64,000 nt of DNA from Streptomyces lunaelactis (GCF_003054555.1 NZ_CP026304.1:1736001-1800000); one strand, 5' to 3'. Numbered from the stretch's first letter, positions 45,003 to 53,399 are shown. A program made the numbers and translations. Notes: generated by a model not told the origin, from the sequence alone.

Positions 45003-45932
45003 GTGAGACGCAGACACCACGCCCCGCCGGCGCCGCTCCCCCAGCGCCACGGGATCGACCCGGTGCGGCTGCGGCTGCCCGCCGATCCGGACGGGCTCTG
45101 GGAGACGGTGGGCGACCATCTCCTGTGGCGGTACGCCGACGCCATCGGGGCCGGGACGGTCGAGGCGATGTTCCGGGAGGGGCGCATCGTCGGCACGGAC
45201 GGTCCGGTCGCCGCCGACGAGCCGTACACCGCGGGCCGGTTTCTCTGGTTCCACCGGGACTTCGCCGCCGAGGAGCGCGTCCCGTTCGAGATCGGGATCG
45301 TCCACCGCGACGAGCGGCTCGTGATCGCCGACAAGCCCCACTTCCTCGCGACCACTCCGCGCGGCCGGCACATCACCGAGACGGCTGTCGCCCGGCTGCG
45401 CCGCGATCTGGAGCTGCCGGAGCTGCAGCCCGCACACCGGCTCGACCGGCTGACGGCGGGGCTTGTGCTCTTTGCCGTGAGGCCCGGGGACCGCGGCGCG
45501 TACCAGACGCTGTTCCGGGACCGGCAGGTGCGCAAGGAGTACGAGGCGGTGGCGCCGTACGACCCCGCGGTGGCGCTGCCTCGTACCGTACGCAGCCGCA
45601 TCGAGAAGGAGCGCGGCGTGCTGGCCGCCCGCGAGGTGGCGGGCGAGCCGAACAGCGAGAGCCGGATCGAGCTGGTGGAGCATCGCGGCGGGCTCGGCCG
45701 GTACCGGCTGCTGCCGGCCACCGGCCGTACCCATCAGTTGCGGGTCCATATGAACAGCCTGGGGCTGCCGATCCTGGACGACCCGCTCTATCCGCTCGTC
45801 CTGGAGGCCGAGCCCGACGACTACGCCCGTCCCCTGCAACTCCTGGCGAGGGTGCTGGAGTTCACCGACCCGGTGACGGGAGAGCCGTACCGCTTCGAGA
45901 GTCGGCTGCGGCTGACTCAGTGGCCACGTTGA
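45003..45932 (+). CDS. RluA/RluD-family RNA pseudouridine synthase
   Basis: A 309-residue pseudouridine synthase. Catalytic Asp lies in PAHRLDRLTAGLVLF; VIADKPHFLATTP and GRTHQLRVHMNSLGLPILDDPLYP are the other family blocks. The N-terminal 80 residues replace the S4 domain of RluD. Target could be rRNA or tRNA uridine and is not predictable. GTG start, probably leaderless. Its last 16 bases overlap the convergent MBL gene, so the two mRNAs would be antisense at their ends. Confidence 0.9.
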   Translation: MRRRHHAPPAPLPQRHGIDPVRLRLPADPDGLWETVGDHLLWRYADAIGAGTVEAMFREGRIVGTDGPVAADEPYTAGRFLWFHRDFAAEERVPFEIGIVHRDERLVIADKPHFLATTPRGRHITETAVARLRRDLELPELQPAHRLDRLTAGLVLFAVRPGDRGAYQTLFRDRQVRKEYEAVAPYDPAVALPRTVRSRIEKERGVLAAREVAGEPNSESRIELVEHRGGLGRYRLLPATGRTHQLRVHMNSLGLPILDDPLYPLVLEAEPDDYARPLQLLARVLEFTDPVTGEPYRFESRLRLTQWPR

Positions 45933-46555
45933 ATCCATTCCTGCAGGTGGTCAGACTCGTCGCCGATTGTGGTCGGGTCGCCGTGGCCGGTGCGCACCAC
46001 CGTCCGCGGCGGCAGCGTGAGCAGCCGGCCGCGGATCGAGTCGATGATCGTCGGGAAGTGCGAGAAGGACCGGCCGGTGGCACCGGGGCCGCCCTGGAAG
46101 AGCGTGTCGCCGGTGAAGACCGTGGACAGCTCGGGGGCGTGGAGGCAGACGGCGCCGGGGGCGTGGCCGGGGGTGTGGAGCACGCGCAGCCGGGTGCCGG
46201 CCACCTCCAGCTCCTGGCCGTCGGCCAGTTCGCCGTCGGGGGCGCGCCCGGGGTGCGTCTGCTTCCACAGCGGCAGGTCGTCGGGGTGCAGCAGGATGGG
46301 CGCGCCGGTGGCCGCGGCGAGCGCGGGGGCGGCGTCGATGTGGTCGTTGTGGGCGTGGGTGCAGACGATGGCGCGCAGCGTACGGCCGTCCAGTGCGGCC
46401 TCGATGGCTTGGGCGTCGTGGGCTGCGTCGATGACGATCGCCTCCCGCTCGTCGCCGACGATCCAGACGTTGTTGTCGACGTCCCAGGTGCCGCCGTCGA
46501 GCGAGAAGGTGCCGGAGGTGACCAGGTGGTCAATCCTGCAGTTTCGGGGGTTCAT
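45917..46555 (-). CDS. MBL-fold hydrolase paired with MscR
   Basis: A 212-residue metallo-beta-lactamase-fold enzyme. The metal motif is THAHNDHID (THxHxDH variant), with GHAPGAV, FTGDTLF and RTGHGD supplying the remaining ligands. It looks like the glyoxalase II branch. Its ATG shares one base with the stop of the mycothiol-dependent formaldehyde dehydrogenase gene (TGATG), so the two are coupled. A role in hydrolysing S-formylmycothiol or a related thioester is inferred from this pairing, which also occurs in mycobacteria. Confidence 0.85.
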   Translation of the reverse strand: MNPRNCRIDHLVTSGTFSLDGGTWDVDNNVWIVGDEREAIVIDAAHDAQAIEAALDGRTLRAIVCTHAHNDHIDAAPALAAATGAPILLHPDDLPLWKQTHPGRAPDGELADGQELEVAGTRLRVLHTPGHAPGAVCLHAPELSTVFTGDTLFQGGPGATGRSFSHFPTIIDSIRGRLLTLPPRTVVRTGHGDPTTIGDESDHLQEWIQRGH

Positions 46556-47640
46556 CAGAGCTGCACCACCGAACGCAGTACGTCGCCCTCGTGCATCCGG
46601 GCGAAGGCCTTCTCGATGTCGCCGAGTCCGATGGTCTCGGTGACGAACGCGCCCAGGTCGATGCGGCCCTGCTGGTGGAGGTCGATGAGCATCGGGAAGT
46701 CGCGGGGCGGCAGACAGTCGCCGTACCAGGAGGACTTGAGGGCACCGCCGCGGCCGAAGACGTCGAGGAGCGGCAGTTCCAGCTTCATCTCGGGGGTCGG
46801 AACGCCGACGAGGACGACCGTGCCGGCCAGGTCCCGGGCGTAGAAGGCCTGTTCGTACGTTTCGGGGCGGCCGACCGCCTCGATGACGACGTCCGCGCCG
46901 AAGCCTCCGGTGAGTTCGCGGATCGCCTCGACGGGGTCGGTGGAGCGGGAGTTGACGGTGTGCGTCGCACCCATCGCCTTCGCCGTCTCGAGCTTGCGGT
47001 CGTCGATGTCGACGGCGATGATCCGGGCCGCGCCCGCCAGGCGTGCGCCGACAACGGCGGCGTCACCGACGCCGCCGCAGCCGATGACGGCGACCGAGTC
47101 GCCGCGGCCGACCTGGCCGGTGTTGATGGCGGCGCCGATGCCGGCCATCACTCCGCAGCCCAGCAGGCCCGCGACGGCCGGGGAGACCGCCGGGTCGACC
47201 TTGGTGCACTGGCCGGCCGCGACCAGGGTCTTCTCGGCGAAGGCTCCGATGCCGAGTGCCGGGGAGAGCTCGGTGCCGTCGGTGAGGGTCATCTTCTGCC
47301 GGGCGTTGTGGGTGTCGAAGCAGTACTGCGGGCGGCCCCGCCGACAGGCACGACAACGGCCGCACACAGCACGCCAGTTGAGTACGACGAAGTCGCCGGG
47401 AGCGACATCCGTGACGCCGTCGCCGACCGACTCCACCACGCCCGCGGCCTCATGGCCGAGGAGGAAGGGGAAGTCGTCGTTGATCCCGCCCTGCTTGTAG
47501 TGCAGATCGGTGTGGCAGACCCCGCACGCCTGCACCTGCACCACGGCCTCACCGGGGCCGGGATCGGGGACGATGATCGTCTCGATCCGTACCGGCTCGT
47601 TCCTGCCGGGCGCGATCACGCCTTGCACCTGCTGCGACAT
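46555..47640 (-). CDS. mscR: S-(hydroxymethyl)mycothiol dehydrogenase
   Basis: A 361-residue zinc alcohol dehydrogenase of the NAD/mycothiol-dependent formaldehyde type. Catalytic zinc ligands are in [11 protein letters not shown] and GHEAAGVVE; structural zinc cysteines are [15 protein letters not shown]. The Rossmann motif is [15 protein letters not shown] followed by AVDIDDRK. The ending [16 protein letters not shown] is typical of MscR. ATG 47638-47640 follows AAGGGCAGG. It detoxifies formaldehyde and S-nitrosomycothiol in actinobacteria, and works with mycothiol from the mshC pathway. Confidence 0.92.
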   Translation of the reverse strand: MSQQVQGVIAPGRNEPVRIETIIVPDPGPGEAVVQVQACGVCHTDLHYKQGGINDDFPFLLGHEAAGVVESVGDGVTDVAPGDFVVLNWRAVCGRCRACRRGRPQYCFDTHNARQKMTLTDGTELSPALGIGAFAEKTLVAAGQCTKVDPAVSPAVAGLLGCGVMAGIGAAINTGQVGRGDSVAVIGCGGVGDAAVVGARLAGAARIIAVDIDDRKLETAKAMGATHTVNSRSTDPVEAIRELTGGFGADVVIEAVGRPETYEQAFYARDLAGTVVLVGVPTPEMKLELPLLDVFGRGGALKSSWYGDCLPPRDFPMLIDLHQQGRIDLGAFVTETIGLGDIEKAFARMHEGDVLRSVVQL

Positions 47641-47756
47641 CGAGAACCTGCCCTTCTTCGCACGTAAACCGACCACCACTATGGACTGTCACGGCGACTG
47701 ACGGCGACGGGAACGGCCCTCTCCCGCGGGGGCCGTTGCCGCGGCCGCGGGACCTC

Positions 47757-48458
47757 TCAGGGCGCCAGCACATCCAGTTCGGCCAGCGCGCCGACGGTGA
47801 TCTGGCGGGTGATCTCCTCGGCCCGGGCGGCGTCGCCCTCGCGGACCGCCTCGGCCACCTGGACATGCAGGGTCACGGCCGCCGGATCGGGGTCGTCGAA
47901 CATGACCTGATGGTGGGTCCGGCCTGCGAGGACCTCGGCGACCACATCGCCGAGCCGCGCGAACATCTCGTTGCCGGAGGCGTTGAGCACCACGCGGTGG
48001 AAGGCGCTGTCGTGCTCCAGATACCCCTCGACCTGGTGTCCGCGCGAGGTGGCGACCATGCCCAGCGCGCACTCGGTGAGCTCGGCGCACTGCTCAGGTG
48101 TGGCGTTGCGGGCGGCGAGCCCCGCCGCCACCGGCTCGATGGCCGAGCGCAGCACGGTCAGTGAGCGCAGCTGGCGCGGGCGGTCGGTGCCGGCCAGTCG
48201 CCAGCGGATGACGCGCGGGTCGTAGACGTTCCACTCCTCGGCGGGGCGCACGGTCACGCCGACCCGGCGCCGGGACGCCACCAGGTGCATCGACTCCAGG
48301 ACCCTGACCACTTCGCGTACGACGGTGCGCGAGACGTCGAAGCGCTGCGCCACTTCGTCGGTGCGCAGGACGCTGCCCTGCGGATACTCGCCGGCCGTGA
48401 TCGCGAGGCCGAGGGTGTCCAGAACGTGGGTGTGGAGCCCCGGGCCTTCTGTGGTCAT
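47757..48458 (-). CDS. gntR: FadR-type GntR regulator, probable gluconate repressor
   Basis: A 233-residue regulator. The winged helix (about 8-75) shows VLRTDEVAQRFDVSRTVVREVVRVLESM, and the FCD domain has HDSAFHRVVL and HVQVAEAVREGD. It is divergent from gluconokinase gntK, the usual gluconate arrangement. No ribosome site; TAGTCT lies six bases before the ATG, suggesting leaderless translation. A 9-bp inverted repeat in the shared promoter is its likely operator. Confidence 0.88.
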   Translation of the reverse strand: MTTEGPGLHTHVLDTLGLAITAGEYPQGSVLRTDEVAQRFDVSRTVVREVVRVLESMHLVASRRRVGVTVRPAEEWNVYDPRVIRWRLAGTDRPRQLRSLTVLRSAIEPVAAGLAARNATPEQCAELTECALGMVATSRGHQVEGYLEHDSAFHRVVLNASGNEMFARLGDVVAEVLAGRTHHQVMFDDPDPAAVTLHVQVAEAVREGDAARAEEITRQITVGALAELDVLAP

Positions 48459-48494
48459 GCGACAAGACTACGGGCCACGGTTCGACAACGAAAA

Positions 48495-48533
48495 GTATGA
48501 CGTTTATGTCTCAACATCTTGAATACGTCATAC
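48495..48533. promoter_or_regulatory. Inverted repeat in the gntR-gntK promoter
   Basis: GTATGACGT (48495-48503) and ACGTCATAC (48525-48533) are exact complements 21 bp apart, about two helical turns. AT-rich for this genome and centred between divergent genes; the likely GntR operator pair. Confidence 0.65.
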
Positions 48534-48598
48534 CTAATGGGTTTCAGTAGCGCGACGGACCGATGTCGACGAAGACAGCGCAGACAGCGAGGCACGTA

Positions 48599-49108
48599 AT
48601 GAGCACCCCCCACGTCGTCGTGGTGATGGGCGTGGCAGGGACCGGCAAGACCACGATCGGCCCCCTGCTCGCCGACACCCTGGGCGTCCCGTACGCCGAG
48701 GGAGACGTTTTCCATCCCCCGGCGAACATCGCCAGGATGTCCGCCGGCATCCCGCTGGACGACGCGGACCGGCTGCCCTGGCTCGATGCCATAGGGCAGT
48801 GGGCGCACGGCCGGGCGGGCCTCGGCGGAGTGGTCGCCTGCTCCGCGCTCAAGCGGGTCTACCGCGACCGGCTCCGGGCCGCGGCGCCGGATGCCGTCTT
48901 CCTCCACCTCACCGGCGACCGGGCGCTCATCGAACAGCGGATGTCCGAGCGCAAGGGGCACTTCATGCCCGCCGCGCTGCTGGACTCGCAGTTCGCCACG
49001 CTTCAGCCGCTGGGAAGCGACGAGGCGGGCGTCGCCGTCGACGTGTCCGGCACCCCCGAAGAAATCATCGAACGGGCCGTCGCCTCGCTGCGCCGGCTCG
49101 AGAGCTGA
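48599..49108 (+). CDS. gntK: Gluconokinase
   Basis: A 169-residue P-loop kinase phosphorylating D-gluconate to 6-phosphogluconate. Walker A is GVAGTGKTT; EGDVFHPPANIARMSAGIPL binds the substrate, and RKGHFMPAALLDSQFATL is the lid. ATG 48599 follows GAGG; an upstream in-frame ATG (48563) lacks one. The reading frame and motifs are intact. The permease gene that should follow is broken, so gluconate import must use another route or none. Confidence 0.93.
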   Translation: MSTPHVVVVMGVAGTGKTTIGPLLADTLGVPYAEGDVFHPPANIARMSAGIPLDDADRLPWLDAIGQWAHGRAGLGGVVACSALKRVYRDRLRAAAPDAVFLHLTGDRALIEQRMSERKGHFMPAALLDSQFATLQPLGSDEAGVAVDVSGTPEEIIERAVASLRRLES

Positions 49109-49120
49109 GGAATCGCCACC

Positions 49121-49208
49121 GTGACCAGTCTCAGCGTCGGGACGCCGGCAGCGGACGCCACCGAAACGATCACTCTCCGTGACCGGTCTCGGCTTCGTCC
49201 TGCTGCTG
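49121..49208 (+). pseudogene. Remnant of gluconate permease gntP (ends only)
   Basis: GTG at 49121, with GAGGAA upstream, starts MTSLSVGTPAADATETIT, like the N-terminus of streptomycete GntP permeases. From 49173, in the +1 frame, LSVTGLGFVLLLSLVL matches the final membrane segment of GntP. Only about 35 of an expected 460 or so codons remain. An internal deletion removed the middle and the join is out of frame. The continuing frame-0 reading to 49366 has no family resemblance. The position directly after gntK supports the assignment. The 3' end abuts the stop of the convergent cytochrome b gene. Confidence 0.75.
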
Positions 49209-49871
49209 TCACTCGTCCTCCAGCCACAGCGGGTGTTCCCGCTTCGCCCAATGGCGCTCGACCGACCCGGTACGCATCCCCCTGCGTGACTCCGGGTCGG
49301 CGAGCGCCATTGCGATGTGCCCAGCGAGCACGATGCCGACGGCCAGCGACAGCCAGTCGTGGATGAAGGTCGCGCTCGTCCGCCACACGATCGGGGCGAG
49401 CGAGGTGAACCACATCAGCAGCCCGGTGCCGAGCATCAGCAGCACGGCGCCGGCGATCCACGCCGCGTAGACCTTCTGCCCGGCGTTGAACTTGCCAGCC
49501 GGACGGGACTCGGCACGATGGTCGCGCCGCCGGGCCGCGCGCAGCCAGGTGCGGTCGTGCGGCCCGAAGCGGTTGAGCCGGCGCAGATCCTTGCGGAAGG
49601 CGCGCGAGGCGAGACCGAGCAGGAAAGGCGCGGGGAGCAGGATCCCCGACCACTCGTGGACGGTGACCACGAGATGGCGGCGGCCGACGAGTTCGGCGAT
49701 CTGGGGTACGTAGAGCGCGGCCGCCGTCGCCACGCACAGCAGCATCAACCCGGCGGTCGTACGGTGCACCCAGCGCTCGGCACGGCTGAACCGCCGTACC
49801 CGCGCGGGCCGTTCAGACGGTGGGGGTGTCACTGCGGCCATTGGACCGGCCGACCCAGGCGTCGACGTCAT
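49209..49871 (-). CDS. Cytochrome b/b6-type membrane subunit
   Basis: A 220-residue integral membrane protein with about four helices, resembling the di-haem gamma subunits of formate dehydrogenases and the b561 family. His residues in helices (WVHRTTAGLMLL, VTVHEWSGILL, FIHDWLSLAVGIVLAGHIAMA) can bind haem. Start ATG 49869-49871 follows GGGAGGAG. It overlaps the end of the molybdopterin enzyme gene by 59 bp, so the pair should be made together. It probably passes electrons between quinone and that enzyme, a YedYZ-like arrangement by inference. Confidence 0.85.
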   Translation of the reverse strand: MTSTPGSAGPMAAVTPPPSERPARVRRFSRAERWVHRTTAGLMLLCVATAAALYVPQIAELVGRRHLVVTVHEWSGILLPAPFLLGLASRAFRKDLRRLNRFGPHDRTWLRAARRRDHRAESRPAGKFNAGQKVYAAWIAGAVLLMLGTGLLMWFTSLAPIVWRTSATFIHDWLSLAVGIVLAGHIAMALADPESRRGMRTGSVERHWAKREHPLWLEDE

Positions 49872-50538
49872 ATCCCCGCTCCTCCCAGTAACCGGGCTGT
49901 ACGTCGGAGGTGACGGAGATCCCGGAGAGCCATTTCGCCGACTTGTAGAAGTACATGGGCGCGACATAGAGCCGGACCGGACCGCCGTGGGAGTGAGTGA
50001 CCGGCTTGTCCTGCATCTGCAGGCAGACCAGCACATCGTCGCGGCGGGCCTGCGGGAGGGTGAGACTCTCGCTGTACGTGCCGTCGAAGCAGGTGAAACG
50101 GATCGCCTTGGCTCCCGGGCGTACGCCTGCGGCGTCCAGCAGCAACGAGAGCTTGACGCCGGCGAAGGGGGTGGAGGGAACCCGCCAGCCGGTGACGCAC
50201 TGGACGTCCCGCACGACGCGGGTCTGCGGCAGCCTGCGCAGGGCGTCGAGGGTGTACGTCGCCGGGCGGTCGACCAGTCCGTCCACCTTCAGCCGGTAGT
50301 TCTGCTCGTTCTTGTGCGGTACGGAGGAGGCGACCGAGTAGTAGCGGAAGCCGCCGCCGTTGGGCAGCAGCCCGGTCAGACCGGTCGGGTCGCTGCCGGC
50401 GGCCGAGCCGAGGAAGGATTCGAGGCCGCGCTGCAGATAAGGCGCGGCGGCGAAGCCGGCCGCGCCGAGCCCGAGCATGGAGAGCACCAGACGGCGGCCG
50501 ACGGGCACGCCCTCCGTATCGGAGTGGTGTGAGGTCAC
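49813..50538 (-). CDS. Sulfite-oxidase-fold molybdopterin oxidoreductase
   Basis: A 241-residue enzyme with the sulfite oxidase Moco fold. VVRDVQCVTGWRVP carries the Cys that binds molybdenum, and HSHGGPVRLYVAPMYFYKSAKWL is the other cofactor contact. The N-terminus GRRLVLSMLGLGAAGFAAAP looks like a Tat-type signal or anchor. GTG 50536-50538 chosen; the ribosome site is not strong. Together with the downstream cytochrome b it forms a likely membrane-bound reductase; the substrate (for example methionine sulfoxide) is not established. Confidence 0.85.
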   Translation of the reverse strand: MTSHHSDTEGVPVGRRLVLSMLGLGAAGFAAAPYLQRGLESFLGSAAGSDPTGLTGLLPNGGGFRYYSVASSVPHKNEQNYRLKVDGLVDRPATYTLDALRRLPQTRVVRDVQCVTGWRVPSTPFAGVKLSLLLDAAGVRPGAKAIRFTCFDGTYSESLTLPQARRDDVLVCLQMQDKPVTHSHGGPVRLYVAPMYFYKSAKWLSGISVTSDVQPGYWEERGYDVDAWVGRSNGRSDTPTV

Positions 50539-50614
50539 CCATCGATTCGAACACTCCGGGCTCCGAGAAGCCAGGAGAAGCGGGGGCACGTCAGACTTCC
50601 GTCACACTCGGCGC

Positions 50615-51046
50615 ATGAAGAACCGTGACTCGGAGGACCGTGAACAGCTGAAGCCGTTCCTGCTGGCCTTTCCCGGGCCGCTGCGCGACCAGCTGGTGGC
50701 CGCAGTGCTGTCCGGCCGGAAGGTCTCGACGACCGGGCTCCTCGCGGAGTACGAGGCGGAGAACGAGGAGCTGCCGCCGGTCGGCGAACGGTCGGCGCTG
50801 ATCGACTCGGAGGGCCGCGAGGTGGCGGTGATCGAGCTGACGGAGGTGCGGGTACTGCGGCTCGGCGAGGTCGATCTGCAGCACGCGCTGGACGAGGGCG
50901 AGGGGTACGGGTCGGTGGCGGAGTGGCGGGCGGCGCATGAGCGGTTCTGGCAGGGGGAGGAGATGCGGGAGGCGCTGGGGGACGGGGGGTTCGTGGTGGA
51001 CGACGAGACGTGGGTGGTGGCGGAGCGGTTCCGCGTGTTGCGGTGA
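50615..51046 (+). CDS. ASCH-domain protein
   Basis: A 143-residue protein with an ASCH domain, an RNA-binding fold related to PUA. Recognisable blocks are FPGPLRDQLVAAVLSGRKVSTTGL, GERSALIDSEGREVAVIELTEVRV and EGEGYGSVAEWRAAHERFW. Some ASCH proteins hydrolyse modified nucleosides. ATG 50615 lacks a ribosome site; CACACT is six bases upstream, so it may be leaderless. It is divergent from the molybdopterin enzyme and followed by an intergenic repeat. Confidence 0.85.
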   Translation: MKNRDSEDREQLKPFLLAFPGPLRDQLVAAVLSGRKVSTTGLLAEYEAENEELPPVGERSALIDSEGREVAVIELTEVRVLRLGEVDLQHALDEGEGYGSVAEWRAAHERFWQGEEMREALGDGGFVVDDETWVVAERFRVLR

Positions 51047-51080
51047 CCGGGGGGCGTTCCCCTACTGGATACTCCAGCCT

Positions 51081-51124
51081 CGCCTGCGATTGAGGCGCGG
51101 GGTCCGGGGCAGAGCCCCGGCTAC
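51081..51124. repeat. Intergenic repeat copy (GCGATTGAGGCGCGGGG family)
   Basis: This copy reads GCGATTGAGGCGCGGGGTCC then GGGGC-A-GAGCCCCGG; its second half forms a GGGGC/GCCCC hairpin. It closely matches 58092-58130 and partly 27699-27727. It lies between two convergent genes and may act as a terminator. Confidence 0.65.
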
Positions 51125-52776
51125 GCCACCGCCCTCGCCGCCGCGCGCCCCGCCGCCCGGCCCGAGAAGATGCAGCCTCCCAGGAACGTGCCCTCCAGCG
51201 AGCGGTAGCCGTGCACCCCGCCGCCGCCGAATCCGGCGGCCTCGCCCGCCGCGTACAGACCCGCCAGCGGCTCGCCGTCATCGCCGAGTACCCGCGAGGA
51301 CAGGTCGGTCTCCAGACCGCCGAGCGACTTGCGGGTGAGGATGTTCAGCCGGACGGCGATCAGCGGGCCCGCCTTCGGGTCGAGGATGCGGTGCGGCGCC
51401 GCCGTGCGGATGAGCTTGTCGCCGAGGTACTTGCGCGCCCCGCGGATCGCCGTCACCTGGAGGTCCTTTGTGAACGGGTTCTTGATCTCCCGGTCCCGCG
51501 CGGTGATCTCGCGCCGCAGTTCCGCCTCGTCGATCAGCGCCTCCTTGGTGAGCGCGTTCATGCCCCGTACGAGCGCCGAAAGGTCGTTCTCGACGACGAA
51601 GTCGACTCCGTTGTCCATGAAGGCCTTCACCGGGCCCGGCACATCCGCCCGCGCGCGCCCGATGACGTCGCGGACCGACTTGCCCGTCAGGTCCGGGTTC
51701 TGCTCGGAGCCCGACAGCGCGAACTCCTTGCCGATGATCTTCTGGTCGAGCACGAACCAGGTGTAGTCGTGGCCGGACTTCATGATGTGCTCGAGCGTGC
51801 CCAGGGTGTCGAAGCCGGGGAAGAGGGGGACGGGCAGCCGCTTGCCGCGCGCGTCCAGCCAGAGCGAGGACGGCCCCGGCAGGATCCGGATGCCGTGCTT
51901 GGCCCAGATCGGGTTCCAGTTCTCGATGCCCTCGGTGTAGTGCCACATACGGTCGCCGTTGATGCGGCTCGCGCCCGCGCGCTCCGCGATGCCGAGCATC
52001 AGCCCGTCGACGTGCGCGGGGACGCCGGAGAGCATCTTCGCGGGCGGGGTGCCCAGCCGCTCGGGCCACTGGGCGCGTACGAGGTCGTGGTTGCCGCCGA
52101 TGCCGCCCGAGGTGACGATCACCGCCTGCGCCCGGAACTCGAAGGCCCCCGCCACCTCGCGGCTGCTCGCGGTGCCGCGCTCGGCGTCGGAGGCTTCGAG
52201 TACCTCGCCGCTCACGGTGTCCAGCGCGCCCGCGCTGCCGGTCAGCCCGGTGACGCGGTGGCGGAACCTCAGCTGGACGAGGCCGCGGGCGACGCCCTCA
52301 CGGACCCGCCGCTCGAAGGGGGCGACGACGCCGGGGCCCGTCCCCCAGGTGATGTGGAAGCGCGGTACGGAGTTGCCGTGCCCGGTGGCGTCGTAGCCGC
52401 CGCGCTCGGCCCAGCCGACGACCGGGAAGAACCGCATGCCCTGGGCGTGCAGCCAGGACCGCTTCTCGCCGGCGGCGAAGTCGACGTACGCCTCGGCCCA
52501 CTTGCGCGGCCACCGGTCCTCGTCACGGTCGAAGCCGGCCGTGCCGAGCCAGTCCTGGTACGCCAGCTCCCGGCTGTCCTTGATCCGCATCCGGCGCTGC
52601 TCGGGCGAGTCGACGAAGAACAGCCCGCCGAAGGACCAGTGCGCCTGCCCGCCGATCGACTGCTCGGGCTCCTGGTCGAGCAGGATGACCTTGCGCCCGG
52701 CATCGACGAGCTCCGCGGTGGCCACCAGGCCCGCGAGCCCTGCCCCGATCACGATCACATCAGCGTCGTACGCCAT
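51121..52776 (-). CDS. FAD-binding dehydrogenase (KstD/fumarate-reductase fold)
   Basis: A 551-residue flavoprotein. The FAD motif is DVIVIGAGLAGLVATAELVDAG, and the C-terminal FAD lid is GLYAAGEAAGFGGGGVHGYR followed by LEGTFLGGCIFSG. The family is annotated broadly as FAD-binding dehydrogenase and relates to 3-ketosteroid 1-dehydrogenase; the substrate is unclear. ATG 52774-52776 follows AAGGATGG; an ATG three codons earlier has AAGG immediately against it. Divergent from the NUDIX gene. A nonessential oxidative role is the usual guess. Confidence 0.87.
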   Translation of the reverse strand: MAYDADVIVIGAGLAGLVATAELVDAGRKVILLDQEPEQSIGGQAHWSFGGLFFVDSPEQRRMRIKDSRELAYQDWLGTAGFDRDEDRWPRKWAEAYVDFAAGEKRSWLHAQGMRFFPVVGWAERGGYDATGHGNSVPRFHITWGTGPGVVAPFERRVREGVARGLVQLRFRHRVTGLTGSAGALDTVSGEVLEASDAERGTASSREVAGAFEFRAQAVIVTSGGIGGNHDLVRAQWPERLGTPPAKMLSGVPAHVDGLMLGIAERAGASRINGDRMWHYTEGIENWNPIWAKHGIRILPGPSSLWLDARGKRLPVPLFPGFDTLGTLEHIMKSGHDYTWFVLDQKIIGKEFALSGSEQNPDLTGKSVRDVIGRARADVPGPVKAFMDNGVDFVVENDLSALVRGMNALTKEALIDEAELRREITARDREIKNPFTKDLQVTAIRGARKYLGDKLIRTAAPHRILDPKAGPLIAVRLNILTRKSLGGLETDLSSRVLGDDGEPLAGLYAAGEAAGFGGGGVHGYRSLEGTFLGGCIFSGRAAGRAAARAVA

Positions 52777-52892
52777 GGGTTCCATCCTTGTCGGGGAGCC
52801 GGACTGCGATGGCTCTGATCTTCGGTACGGGCCAGTAACTCGTCAAGGTGTCGGCGGAGCGCGGCTGTCCGACCCGGTGATTGGATGGGGTC

Positions 52893-53399
52893 ATGACCCC
52901 CGCTGACGAAATCCTGGACATCGTCGACGAGAACGACGAGGTGATCGGCCAGGCCCCGCGCGGCGAGGCGTACGCGCGCGGGATGCGCCACCGCTGCGCG
53001 TTCATCCTCGTCAGGAACGCGGAGGGCCGGATCTTCGTCCACCGGCGGACCTCGACGAAGCTGGTCTTCCCTTCGCTGTACGACATGTTCGTGGGCGGAG
53101 TCGTCGGCACGGGCGAGTCGTACGACGCCGCGGCGCTGCGCGAGGCGGAGGAGGAGCTCGGGGTCTCCGGACTCCCCCGGCCCGTGCCGCTGTTCAAGTT
53201 CCTCTACGACAACGGCGAGCACAGCTGGTGGTCGGCGGTGTACGAGGTCCGCTGCGAGCTGCCGGTACACCCTCAGGCGGAGGAGGTCGCCTGGCACGAC
53301 TTCCTCCCCGAGGAAGAACTCGAACGGCGGCTCGGCGAGTGGGAGTGGGTGCCGGACGGCCTGGCGGCGTGGCAGCGGCTGCGGGAGTCGGGCCTGTGA
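52893..53399 (+). CDS. NUDIX hydrolase (IPP-isomerase-like branch)
   Basis: A 168-residue enzyme. The NUDIX box is GVVGTGESYDAAALREAEEE followed by LGV, complete with REAEEE. The N-terminus DEILDIVDENDEVIGQAPRGEAYARGMRHRCAFILV and Tyr/His around YDMFVGG resemble the isopentenyl-diphosphate isomerase-like YfcD group. The ATG at 52893 lacks an obvious ribosome site. Its stop overlaps the GTG of the next gene (GTGA), making a tight three-gene unit with two DUF202 proteins. Substrate unknown. Confidence 0.88.
   Translation: MTPADEILDIVDENDEVIGQAPRGEAYARGMRHRCAFILVRNAEGRIFVHRRTSTKLVFPSLYDMFVGGVVGTGESYDAAALREAEEELGVSGLPRPVPLFKFLYDNGEHSWWSAVYEVRCELPVHPQAEEVAWHDFLPEEELERRLGEWEWVPDGLAAWQRLRESGL

Noticed and set aside
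22697..49208. Transposon-driven deletion of the two stubs
   Set aside because: I found no inverted ends, target duplications or transposase fragments at either junction.
49121..49366. An 81-residue small protein starting at the gntP GTG
   Set aside because: Past codon 18 it is out of frame with the permease end and antisense to the cytochrome b gene; it is better explained as a deletion product.
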